9,982 bases of DNA, taken from an uncultured bacterium (GTDB lineage: Bacteria; Cyanobacteriota; Vampirovibrionia; Gastranaerophilales; Gastranaerophilaceae). This document shows, in pieces, positions 1 through 6,200 of this stretch; the stretch's first letter is position 1; each line of letters starts with the position of its first letter. A program made the translations under genes and the position numbers. Location: positions 1-9,982 of the forward strand of contig OMVC01000198.1 of assembly GCA_900314375.1 (NCBI GenBank), read 5' to 3'. Under the pieces are notes generated by a model. That model saw only the letters and a list, made by a program, of their open reading frames with translations. It was not told where the DNA came from and did no database searches.

Positions 1-1
1 A

Positions 2-226
2 GCTATGATTAAAATGTATAATAAATTAAATGTTCAAAAAGTAATGATGAGAAAAATCGATATTGAACACGGGCAAATGTTATATGAGGCAGACGGGTAT
101 GTAACGGCGTGGTTTATGTGGCGATTAAAACATGATTCTTACGCAGGTTCCGCATTCAAAGGCCAAAACGCAGAAATATTCAATAACAACCTTTATCAAG
201 ATGTAAAATCAAATATTTTAAATTAA
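2..226 (+). CDS. alpha/beta hydrolase, C-terminal fragment (cut by window edge)
   Basis: The reading frame is open to the left edge, so only the last ~74 residues of a longer gene are seen. The stretch IEHGQMLYEADGYVTAWFMW, followed by a KGQNAEIFNNNLYQD-like tail, matches my memory of the C-termini of clostridial-type alpha/beta hydrolases, where a conserved 'HG-x-ML-xx-ADGYVTAWF-W' segment carries the catalytic His. The His in IEHGQ is the likely triad residue; the Ser nucleophile and acid would lie outside the window. An internal ATG at position 5 begins the visible ORF but is very unlikely to be the true start. No signal peptide can be judged. The gene ends 46 bp before the SMR transporter gene, so the two probably share a transcript. 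The substrate cannot be inferred. The family call is moderately sure. Confidence 0.6.
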   Translation, partial: AMIKMYNKLNVQKVMMRKIDIEHGQMLYEADGYVTAWFMWRLKHDSYAGSAFKGQNAEIFNNNLYQDVKSNILN

Positions 227-261
227 AAACAAAAGATTATGCAGAGTTTTTATTGAATGGC

Positions 262-272
262 GGGAGATAAAG
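262..272 (+). promoter_or_regulatory. ribosome binding site of the SMR gene
   Basis: GGGAG at 262-266 lies six bases before the ATG at 273 and fixes that start. The whole gap to the upstream gene is only 46 bp, so there is no room here for a guanidine riboswitch. Confidence 0.6.
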
Positions 273-593
273 ATGAAGTGGTTGGTGCTATTACTTGCAG
301 GAATATTTGAAATTGTATGGGCAATTGCAATGAAATATTCAAACGGTTTCAGTGTTTTGCTACCATCTATAATTACTGCCGTTGCATATATTCTAAGTGC
401 CGTATTTTTAGCATTTGCACTAAAATATTTACCCCTTGGAGTGGCTTATGTAATGTGGGTGGCTTTTGGTATAATCGGAACAACGATTCTGGGTGCTTTG
501 TTATTTAGCGAAAAACTAACTGTATTGCAAATTATATCCATAATCCTGATTATTCTCGGTGTTATTGGGTTAAAACTTTTTGCAAAACAATAA
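273..593 (+). CDS. SMR family transporter, Gdx/SugE-type (guanidinium exporter-like)
   Basis: A 106-residue protein of four hydrophobic segments (about 2-20, 30-50, 57-77, 84-103), the normal size and topology for small multidrug resistance proteins, which work as dual-topology inner-membrane dimers exchanging a cation for protons. The Gdx functional residues fall at their usual positions: E13 (shared proton/substrate site), W16, S42, Y59 and W62. The opening AGIFEIVWAIAMKYSNGF is nearly that of characterised guanidinium exporters. One departure: after W62 the expected (T/S)GxG reads V63-A64-F65-G66, replacing the usual Gly64, in the helix involved in dimer packing. That could alter specificity or point to a paired subunit, although no second SMR gene is present. 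The gene sits between a hydrolase gene and an NTF2-like gene, 42 bp before the latter's start. SMR membership is very sure; the guanidinium substrate is inferred. Confidence 0.88.
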   Translation: MKWLVLLLAGIFEIVWAIAMKYSNGFSVLLPSIITAVAYILSAVFLAFALKYLPLGVAYVMWVAFGIIGTTILGALLFSEKLTVLQIISIILIILGVIGLKLFAKQ

Positions 594-622
594 GAATTTC
601 TGGTCAAAAAGAATGATATGCG

Positions 623-635
623 AAAGGAGAAAATT
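623..635 (+). promoter_or_regulatory. strong RBS that sets the start of the NTF2-like gene
   Basis: AAAGGAG at 623-629 is followed by six bases and the ATG at 636. The earlier in-frame ATG at 618 lies upstream of this Shine-Dalgarno sequence and overlaps it in translation, so 636 is the better start. Confidence 0.75.
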
Positions 636-1013
636 ATGAGAGATGATATTAAAGAATACATGGCAGTAGAGGCTGTTGCAAGGAAATTTTGCGAAGCAGT
701 AAAAGCAGGTAAAAGCGAAATAGTAAAACCATATTTTTATGAAAAAGCTTGCTTTTTTGGTCAGTTAAACGAGCAAACTTATCAATCAGGACCAATTGAA
801 GAATTTTATAAAACCATTGATACTTTTGGCGCTTGTGGGGATGATTATCTTTCAAGAATTGATATTTTAATGTTAGAAAAAACTATTGCTGTTGTTCGGG
901 TTATTGAAGATAACTGGCATGGGTATAAGTTTACAGACATTTTAAACCTAAACAAAGTCAACGGCGAATGGAAAATCGTTGCCAAGGTTTATGATACATT
1001 ATCAGGGCGATAA
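636..1013 (+). CDS. NTF2-like / putative lumazine-binding domain protein
   Basis: A 125-residue single-domain cytosolic protein with no signal peptide or membrane segment. It begins with a helix (VEAVARKFCEAVKAGK), continues with the 'YFYEKACFFG' segment, a second helix (GPIEEFYKTIDTFG), then strands ending in KVNGEWKIVAKVYDT. That order and the final 'NGEWKIVAKVY' strand are typical of the NTF2-like superfamily, and most like the 'putative lumazine-binding' subgroup (Lumazine_bd_2), from memory. Family members bind small hydrophobic ligands or act as isomerases or dehydratases; none of these activities can be assigned here. The gene follows the SMR gene closely and is closed by a strong terminator, so it is probably the last gene of a three-gene operon with the hydrolase and transporter. 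A link to modification or export of a small compound is plausible but inferred. Confidence 0.7.
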   Translation: MRDDIKEYMAVEAVARKFCEAVKAGKSEIVKPYFYEKACFFGQLNEQTYQSGPIEEFYKTIDTFGACGDDYLSRIDILMLEKTIAVVRVIEDNWHGYKFTDILNLNKVNGEWKIVAKVYDTLSGR

Positions 1014-1023
1014 TAAAGGATAA

Positions 1024-1061
1024 AAAGAGCCGAAAGTTATAAATTTCGGTTCTTTTTTTTT
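1024..1061. terminator. bidirectional rho-independent terminator
   Basis: The arms AAGAGCCGAAA and TTTCGGTTCTT pair with one G-T wobble around an 8-base loop (1036-1043). A run of nine T follows on the + strand. On the minus strand the same hairpin is followed by TTTTT, so it can also stop transcription arriving from the right. It closes the operon ending at 1013. Confidence 0.85.
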
Positions 1062-1065
1062 ACAT

Positions 1066-1203
1066 TTATTTTTGCCATTGCTTTTTTATGTTTTTGAAGA
1101 TATCGCTATATTTATAACCTATCATCATTGTTATTGTTTTTTGCATAATTACAAAGCAAACAACCATAATCAATGCCCCGATTAAATATTCAATGCCTGA
1201 CAA
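1066..1203 (-). CDS. possible small single-span membrane protein (doubtful)
   Basis: On the minus strand a 45-codon frame runs from a TTG at 1203 (or 33 codons from the ATG at 1167) to a TAA at 1066-1068. It would encode one hydrophobic span (GIEYLIGALIMVVCFVIM) and a basic tail ending KNIKKQWQK. That pattern of one helix plus a positive tail is typical of small membrane proteins and is unlike the surrounding AT-rich filler. The frame ends just before the bidirectional terminator, which would serve it. Against it: no Shine-Dalgarno sequence is visible, the start is unclear, and a stop closes the frame about 30 bases upstream of the TTG. It may be the decayed 3' end of a longer gene. I do not recognise it. 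Confidence 0.25.
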   Translation of the reverse strand: MSGIEYLIGALIMVVCFVIMQKTITMMIGYKYSDIFKNIKKQWQK

Positions 1204-1305
1204 AATATTATTTCTTACATCATCCGCTTTTGTTTAAGATAACCAAAATTCGTGTTCGAATTGTAAACTTATTAATTATTTTATTTATATAATGCCAATA
1301 AAAAA

Positions 1306-1379
1306 TAGCTGAGGACAGATTCGAACTGTCGACCTTGCGGGTATGAGCCGCACGCTCTCACCAACTGAGCTACTCAGCC
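1306..1379 (-). tRNA. tRNA-Met (anticodon CAT), elongator type
   Basis: The minus strand folds into a full 74-base cloverleaf: acceptor GGCTGAG/CTCAGCT (G1-U72 wobble), D-arm GCTC/GAGC, anticodon stem TGCGG/CCGCA with loop CTCATAC, variable AGGTC, T-arm GACAG/CTGTC with loop TTCGAAT, discriminator A. CCA is not encoded. The anticodon is CAT. It lacks the C1-A72 mismatch and three-G-C anticodon stem of initiator tRNA. The CATACCCGCAAGGTC run is what I recall from bacterial elongator tRNA-Met, so this is favoured over lysidine-type tRNA-Ile2. A run of six T begins four bases beyond the discriminator and may help termination. Confidence 0.93.
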
Positions 1380-1399
1380 ATAACTTTCTATTGATTTTC

Positions 1400-1419
1400 A
1401 CACGAGTTTTATATCGTGT
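1400..1419. other. small hairpin between tRNA and parvulin gene
   Basis: ACACGA and TCGTGT pair around an 8-base loop (1406-1413). Neither side is followed by a clean T-run, so it is a poor terminator. A second palindrome, GAAAAAATTTTTTC, lies at 1439-1452. Together they fill the gap between the parvulin gene and the tRNA on the minus strand. Confidence 0.4.
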
Positions 1420-1491
1420 AAACCAATTTTTACATAAAGAAAAAATTTTTTCAATACTGATTATGAAAATAATTTATTTTAAATTTATAAA

Positions 1492-2190
1492 TTAGCGTTT
1501 ATCAACGACTTTTATCAAATGCCAGCCGAATTTTGTGCCGACAGGATCTGAAATTTCACCGATTTTTAAATCAAATGCAATGTCAGTAAAGAGCTGATCC
1601 ATTTTTCTACGGTTAAAATATCCTAGATCACCACCATAAGGTCCTGTAGGACAAAGCGAATATCTTTTTGCCGCTTCCTCAAAAGTTATATCGCCGTTTA
1701 AGATATCTTTTCTGATGCTGACCGCGTCTTTTCTTTTTTTTACCAGAATGTGGCTTGCTCTAATTTCGTAAATATCTAAATTCGGGTTCAAAAATTTACC
1801 TATAAAAGTTCGTTTTTTACCTTCTTTTTCTGCGGTTGTTTGAGGGGTAGTTGTTTGTTTTTTAGCGCTATTATCTTTTTTTGTTCTCTTTTCTTTTTTT
1901 GTCTTTTTATCTTTTGGTGTAACTGTATTTGGCAAATCTTCAGAAGATATATTTTCTTCTTTTTGTGGCTTTTGTTTTTTTACTTTTTCTTTTTTATTCT
2001 TTTCTTTCTTAATTTTTTCTTTTTTTACTTTCGTTTTTTTGCTTTTTGCAACAGTGGTTGATGCATCAGACGATTGCTCAACTGTAGTTGTTGGAGCTTT
2101 TTTTACTTTTGATTTTCCAAAAGCATAAGATTCAGTCACTCCTGCAAAAAACATTGTTATTACTATAAATATACTTAATAAAGTTTTCAT
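1492..2190 (-). CDS. secreted parvulin-type peptidyl-prolyl isomerase (PpiC/PrsA family)
   Basis: 232 residues. Residues 1-23 are a signal peptide with likely cleavage after SYA. Residues 24-130 are a low-complexity linker dominated by Lys, Glu and Thr, including KKEK-type repeats at about 52-78 and 93-111. Residues 140-232 are one parvulin domain. The domain's core residues are present: H147 in RASHIL, C180 in YSLCPTGPYGGDLGYF, and H224 in FGWHLIKV. Parvulins catalyse cis-trans isomerisation of prolyl bonds and assist folding of exported proteins. The very basic linker could hold the domain near membrane phospholipid or cell wall polymers (inference). A GGAGGGG Shine-Dalgarno sequence (2193-2199) precedes the ATG and fixes the start. 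It follows the secreted protein gene by 55 bp on the same strand. Unlike SurA or PrsA it has no long N-terminal chaperone domain. Confidence 0.9.
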   Translation of the reverse strand: MKTLLSIFIVITMFFAGVTESYAFGKSKVKKAPTTTVEQSSDASTTVAKSKKTKVKKEKIKKEKNKKEKVKKQKPQKEENISSEDLPNTVTPKDKKTKKEKRTKKDNSAKKQTTTPQTTAEKEGKKRTFIGKFLNPNLDIYEIRASHILVKKRKDAVSIRKDILNGDITFEEAAKRYSLCPTGPYGGDLGYFNRRKMDQLFTDIAFDLKIGEISDPVGTKFGWHLIKVVDKR

Positions 2191-2245
2191 ATCCCCTCCA
2201 TTTATTTAAGTATATTTTATAACAATTTTTAATAAAATACAATTC

Positions 2246-2986
2246 TTATAACTGAATTGAGCGTAAAACCATATAATATCTGTAATTACCCCAATACACA
2301 ATTATTGAGATAAAATTGTTGTCTTCATCAGAAGCTTCCAAGAATGTATCCGGTATAGGTTTGCGTTTAGATGCATTGTCATGTCTTCCGACAAGTTTTA
2401 GCGTAAACTCTCTGATTTTTTGCGGAGTTGTTAATTTTACTTGCGGGAGGTTGTTTTTGTAGAAATTAAACGGAACCATTTCTTTTTTATAGCAAGGAAC
2501 AATATATTTTACTTTACCGGCTTCTTTAAAGAGCATGTACCATTTGCCTTGATGTTCTCTTGGTGTTAAAAGATAATACCCCGGTTGGATTGCAACGGTT
2601 TTAAAAAATAAAGGTGCAGTTAATCTGAAAAGCGGGTAAGGTGACCATGTTGAATATCTTGTGTCTTGATATTCATCAGGGTCTATGTCATGGATGTATC
2701 TGTGAGTCGGAACAGGCATATCACGATACATTTGTTCAATATCAATATCTTCTCCGACATATTCTCCGTTTGAAATAGCAGTACCGTTGACATCATTAGG
2801 ATAAGTCGTTTCACTTTGTGATGCAGATTGAGTTTGATTAGTTTGGGTATTTTGGGGTTGTTGTGTTTGTGTTTGCGCTTGCACCGGTTGGTTATTATTG
2901 CTTTTAAATTTATCCCAAAATGCGGCATTTGATGGGGATGACGCAATAAATACACTAATTACAGTTAATAAAAACAACTTTTTCAT
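2246..2986 (-). CDS. secreted protein of unknown function with Gln/Thr/Asn-rich linker
   Basis: I do not recognise this 246-residue protein. Residues 1-21 are a clear signal peptide (MKKLFLLTVISVFIASSPSNA, likely cut after SNA), and there is no lipobox. Residues 31-62 are a Gln/Thr/Asn-rich linker. Residues about 80-246 look like one globular domain rich in Tyr, Pro and Phe, including YSTWSPYPLFRLTAPLFFK, QPGYYLLTPREHQGKWYMLF and a final strand-rich IIVYWGNYRYYMVL. The 'pGYYLLTPRE..gk.y.lFK..GKVKYIVP' segment suggests a beta-rich fold, possibly envelope-bound. It shares its architecture (signal peptide, low-complexity linker, C-terminal domain) with the parvulin gene 55 bp downstream. No Shine-Dalgarno sequence precedes the ATG; a promoter-like pair ends six bases upstream. 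Confidence 0.8.
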   Translation of the reverse strand: MKKLFLLTVISVFIASSPSNAAFWDKFKSNNNQPVQAQTQTQQPQNTQTNQTQSASQSETTYPNDVNGTAISNGEYVGEDIDIEQMYRDMPVPTHRYIHDIDPDEYQDTRYSTWSPYPLFRLTAPLFFKTVAIQPGYYLLTPREHQGKWYMLFKEAGKVKYIVPCYKKEMVPFNFYKNNLPQVKLTTPQKIREFTLKLVGRHDNASKRKPIPDTFLEASDEDNNFISIIVYWGNYRYYMVLRSIQL

Positions 2987-2992
2987 AGAATT

Positions 2993-3020
2993 ATTTTAAT
3001 ATTTTTTTGACAAAAATCAA
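2993..3020 (-). promoter_or_regulatory. candidate promoter giving a leaderless transcript
   Basis: Read on the minus strand, TTGATT (3015-3020) and TAAAAT (2993-2998) are 16 bp apart. The -10 box ends six bases before the ATG at 2986, so the transcript would begin at or very near that ATG, which fits the lack of a Shine-Dalgarno sequence. AT-rich background makes chance matches likely. A weak ATCAAT/ATTGAT hairpin with five T, overlapping the -35 box, could end the TPR transcript. Confidence 0.35.
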
Positions 3021-3041
3021 TCATTATTTTAATTGATAAAT

Positions 3042-3863
3042 TTAAACAATAGATAAACGCATTTGTGATTTAGGAAGTTTTTTTAAATTTTCGACTCTGC
3101 GCATGGCATAATGTGCATTTTCATCATTCGGTCTTGCTTCTAAAAATTTATGATAATAACGTTTTGCTTCCCGTTGATTGCCTAATTTATCCAAGCATAG
3201 ACCTATATCAAAATACGTTTGAGTGTAATTTGGGTTAATTTTTATAACTTTTCTGTACAAATCGAGGGCATTATTATATTGTTGATTTTTTATCAGTAAT
3301 TCTGATTTCCTCAAATATGCATTAATGTATGACGGGGAGCATTCAATCAATTTTTGATAAATCATAATAGCCATATCGGGTTCATCGCATGCTTCGTGAG
3401 CCAAGCCAAGATGGTAAATCCCTTCCGGATTATCCGGTTCGATTTGCAGAGCCCGAATAAAACATTTTATAGCTTTACACGGTACTTCGTTTTCTAAATG
3501 GCATTGCCCTAAATTAAAAAATATTTCATAATTATCAGGCTCCAATAATGCGGCTTTTTCCAAAGCTTTTATTGCTTTTTGGATTTTTCCTGAATTTTTA
3601 TAGCAAATACCTAATCCAAGATATGTTTTGACATTGTTTTTATCAAAAAATACAGAGCTTAAATATGTCCCAATGGCTTCTTTAAATGATTTTTTTTCGG
3701 CAAGTACTGTTGCTTTGTTTTGCAGTTGAACAACTCTTTCGCTGTCGCAAACAGTATTCGACATGTATTTTGATTTTTTGCTCTCTTTTTTCATAACTAT
3801 TTTATTGTAGTTTTTTTTCAAAATCGGTATAACATCCAAACGGTTTAAAAAAATATCAATCAT
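3042..3863 (-). CDS. tetratricopeptide repeat (TPR) protein
   Basis: 273 residues from the most upstream ATG. Five consecutive 34-residue TPR units lie in perfect register at 78-111, 112-145, 146-179, 180-213 and 214-247, preceded by a sixth, weaker one at 44-77. They show the usual pattern of small residues at 8 and 20 and Pro near 32 (for example LLEPDN, QIEPDN, KINPNY). TPR arrays are protein-protein scaffolds; nothing here names the partner. There is no signal peptide, so it is probably cytosolic. The start is uncertain: Met1 (3863), Met24 (3794) and Met34 (3764) all lack a Shine-Dalgarno sequence. Starting at 3863 leaves only 35 bp to the divergent gene and overlaps its likely -35 box, so Met24 or Met34 may be the real start. 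It leads the minus-strand run with the two secreted proteins. Confidence 0.88.
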   Translation of the reverse strand: MIDIFLNRLDVIPILKKNYNKIVMKKESKKSKYMSNTVCDSERVVQLQNKATVLAEKKSFKEAIGTYLSSVFFDKNNVKTYLGLGICYKNSGKIQKAIKALEKAALLEPDNYEIFFNLGQCHLENEVPCKAIKCFIRALQIEPDNPEGIYHLGLAHEACDEPDMAIMIYQKLIECSPSYINAYLRKSELLIKNQQYNNALDLYRKVIKINPNYTQTYFDIGLCLDKLGNQREAKRYYHKFLEARPNDENAHYAMRRVENLKKLPKSQMRLSIV

Positions 3864-3892
3864 TGGATTTATTATTGAACTTGTGATATAAC
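3863..3892 (+). promoter_or_regulatory. candidate extended -10 promoter for the coiled-coil operon
   Basis: TTGGAT (3863-3868) is 18 bp from TATAAC (3887-3892), which is preceded by TG at 3884-3885, making an extended -10 (TGATATAAC). The first transcribed base would fall near 3899, which is the A of the start codon. No Shine-Dalgarno sequence is present, so the mRNA may be leaderless. Confidence 0.45.
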
Positions 3893-3898
3893 TTAAGT

Positions 3899-4723
3899 AT
3901 GAAAAAGATAATTGTTTTGTTAGGGATATTTGGCATGTTGTTTAATTCTGTCTGCATTGTTGCAGCAGAAGAAGTTACATTGGAGAATGTTGAAAAACCG
4001 CAAATCGAAATTCCCAAATTGGACTATAAAGATAAAGAATCTTTAGTTATTTCAGAAGAAGAAGTTATGGACCAAATAGTACGATTGCAACGCGATAAAG
4101 ATATGGAAGATATCGATAACCTTTGGAAGGGAACTGTTGCGAATAATCAGGTAATCGGATTTGCGTTAAAAAAGCTCGCAACACCGGAGAGTCAGCGCAG
4201 AATACATTCTTCTTTGATGGCAAAAACTTTATCTGCAATAATTTCAGGAGCATCTTTAGCGCCGACATTGATTGGTGCTGATTATATGTTGCAAACAGGG
4301 ACTTATGCGGCAGGTAAAATAGCTCAAAACCTGTTAAACAGAAAGAATATTCCGCAAGAAATACCGTTAACCGATACGGAATTAATTGAACTGGCGGGTT
4401 TAATCGAAAATTTACAGGATAAAATTATAAGCGCTTATTATAATTATAAATCTTCATTAACCCAATTAAAAGAAACTCGTTCAAGAGAGCTTTTATACAG
4501 TAAAAATTATGCCAAAGCAATGGATGAGGAAGATTTTATTGAAATAGCGGTATCTTCTTCATTGTATCAGGATATGCAGATAGAAGAAGAAAAATACATG
4601 CAGTTAGCCAAGAAATATCATCTTGAATTGCAAAGGCTTGCAGGTAAAAAAGTTGTAGATGCGCTTAATTTGTATCAATATGATTATGATTCGGCACTGT
4701 TAGGAGGAAATAATGTTAAATAA
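3899..4723 (+). CDS. secreted TolC-helix-like coiled-coil protein, short paralogue
   Basis: 274 residues with a signal peptide (likely cut after VAA at 23). From about 55 on it aligns by eye with the next gene's product: LWKG (75-78) with LWQG, IGFALKKLA (86-94) with INFALYKLA, a Gly/Ala-rich segment at 110-140, then LTDTELIELAGLIENLQDKI...YYNYKSSLTQL (157-190) with VTDADMIILIRKVEDLQQTA...YYDYMTSKKQL. The C-terminal ~110 residues are two long charged helices separated near 205-215, the outline of a TolC-family hairpin. No membrane barrel strands are evident, so export through the outer membrane is not supported; an envelope scaffold or pump accessory role is inferred. The stop overlaps the next gene by 11 bp, so the pair is translationally coupled and arose by tandem duplication. 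Confidence 0.75.
   Translation: MKKIIVLLGIFGMLFNSVCIVAAEEVTLENVEKPQIEIPKLDYKDKESLVISEEEVMDQIVRLQRDKDMEDIDNLWKGTVANNQVIGFALKKLATPESQRRIHSSLMAKTLSAIISGASLAPTLIGADYMLQTGTYAAGKIAQNLLNRKNIPQEIPLTDTELIELAGLIENLQDKIISAYYNYKSSLTQLKETRSRELLYSKNYAKAMDEEDFIEIAVSSSLYQDMQIEEEKYMQLAKKYHLELQRLAGKKVVDALNLYQYDYDSALLGGNNVK
4702..4712 (+). promoter_or_regulatory. strong RBS inside the preceding gene
   Basis: AGGAGG at 4702-4707 lies within the last codons of the upstream paralogue, five bases before the ATG at 4713. It sets that start and couples the two reading frames. Confidence 0.8.
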
Positions 4724-6197
4724 GAAGATATTATTAACTGCGATTATATTATGTTGCGCGGGAGCCGGTTATGCTTACACTCCTGTTTTGTTAAATGATT
4801 TAACCCAGCCAAAAGAGGCATCCTATCGTGTCGGGATTTCTGATGTTCCTGAAAATCGTTATGTAGAAGCTCAAGCTCAAAATCAGGATGATGTTTCACA
4901 AAATATTGCACGAGTAACATCAAAAGATAACAATAATATCGACACCAGTTATGCCGAATTAAGCATCAAAAATTTATCAAGAGAAGTTTCTCAAGATTTG
5001 CAATTTGAAGAACAGGACATGGTGGCCGATTTAACTTTATTATGGCAGGGCGCGGCTATGCAAAGTGATACTATAAATTTCGCATTGTATAAATTGGCAA
5101 ATCCGGATGCCGATAAACCAAATAAAAGTACTGTTAAAAATATGCTTAAAACAATTGCAAGTATGTCAACACTTGTTGGTTCCGCAATGGCAAACCCGCT
5201 ACTTGCCGGAACATCATTTATAACAGGGGATGTATTAAGTATTATGGGTCAGGATACCAAGGCGCTTAATTATAAATATACAAAAGTAACCGATGCCGAT
5301 ATGATAATTTTAATAAGAAAAGTTGAAGACCTTCAGCAGACAGCGGTAAATCTTTATTATGACTATATGACATCCAAAAAACAATTGGAAATGGCAACAA
5401 AACTTGTTCAAGAAAGACAAAAAAGATTTAATCTTGCTCAAAAAAATAATGTTTCTAAAGAAATGTTAGTTATTACCGATGCATATTACAGGACAGCATT
5501 AGATAAGCAAAGAGCGGCGCGTTCGGAATTTTTATCAAAACGCGCAACATTGGAACAGTTTGTCGGGAATGAAACCTTCAACCAGTTTGAAGATGAATTG
5601 GCAAAGCGTGAATATGAAAACAAAACCGCAAATAATGACGAAAGAAAACAACAGGATGAAGAATATAATCAAACAATAAAAAATGTTGAAGAATACAAAA
5701 GTTCTCTAAACACTGTTGAATCTGAACAAAATCCTTATGTCTATGAAGAAAATTCACAAGAAACGGTATCTCAAAATGAAGATGAAGGTACAGATGAAGA
5801 ATTGATTGCGGCGAAAACGGATAAATATTCTACCAAAGGTTTAATATTCGTACACGATAATGACAGATATAAAAAAGCTTCTTGGGAAATGACACCTGAA
5901 GAACAAGAAGAAGCGCGTCAACAAAAAAAAGCAGAAAATTTAACAGAGTCAACCGAGGAAGAACCCGTAAAGAAATCCAAACGTAAATCAAAACGCTCCT
6001 CAAATCAAGAAGAAACCAAAACAACCCAACAAGCTCCGGCACCGCAGCAGCAACAATTGAAGCCCGTATTACCTGCAGCACAACAACAGGTTCAAAAACC
6101 GAGAACATATAATGGTATAGAACTTTTACCTTTGGATACTATAAGAACTCCTGAACGCCAATTCCGTAAGAACGGCTATTCTATATTTGCGGAATAA
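4713..6197 (+). CDS. secreted TolC-helix-like coiled-coil protein with long charged tail, large paralogue
   Basis: 494 residues. Residues 1-21 are a signal peptide, likely cut after GYA. Residues ~95-300 are homologous to the upstream gene's product. Within them, residues 226-290 have the outline of the TolC family's last long hairpin: ATKLVQERQKRFNLAQKNNVSKEMLV, then TDAYYRTALDKQRAARSEFL, then KRATLEQFVG. This resembles the 'R(F/Y)xxG-xS-x-DVL' and 'AxxxLxxLxG' parts of outer membrane efflux proteins, with N replacing the turn Gly. Residues 300-460 are charged and low-complexity (Glu, Lys and Gln runs, PAPQQQQ). The last ~30 residues (YNGIELLPLDTIRTPERQFRKNGYSIFAE) are again ordered-looking and may be a docking peptide. 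A function is not assigned. It precedes the LipM-like gene by three bases, so all three are probably one operon. Confidence 0.75.
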   Translation: MLNKKILLTAIILCCAGAGYAYTPVLLNDLTQPKEASYRVGISDVPENRYVEAQAQNQDDVSQNIARVTSKDNNNIDTSYAELSIKNLSREVSQDLQFEEQDMVADLTLLWQGAAMQSDTINFALYKLANPDADKPNKSTVKNMLKTIASMSTLVGSAMANPLLAGTSFITGDVLSIMGQDTKALNYKYTKVTDADMIILIRKVEDLQQTAVNLYYDYMTSKKQLEMATKLVQERQKRFNLAQKNNVSKEMLVITDAYYRTALDKQRAARSEFLSKRATLEQFVGNETFNQFEDELAKREYENKTANNDERKQQDEEYNQTIKNVEEYKSSLNTVESEQNPYVYEENSQETVSQNEDEGTDEELIAAKTDKYSTKGLIFVHDNDRYKKASWEMTPEEQEEARQQKKAENLTESTEEEPVKKSKRKSKRSSNQEETKTTQQAPAPQQQQLKPVLPAAQQQVQKPRTYNGIELLPLDTIRTPERQFRKNGYSIFAE

Positions 6198-6200
6198 TGT

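Noticed and set aside
227..272. Guanidine (ykkC-type) riboswitch expected before a Gdx gene
   Set aside because: Only 46 bp separate the two genes and they hold a Shine-Dalgarno sequence, with no room or motif for the riboswitch.
1840..2061. + strand frame very rich in Phe, opposite the parvulin gene
   Set aside because: It is the complement of the lysine-codon-rich linker (AAA/AAG read as TTT/CTT).
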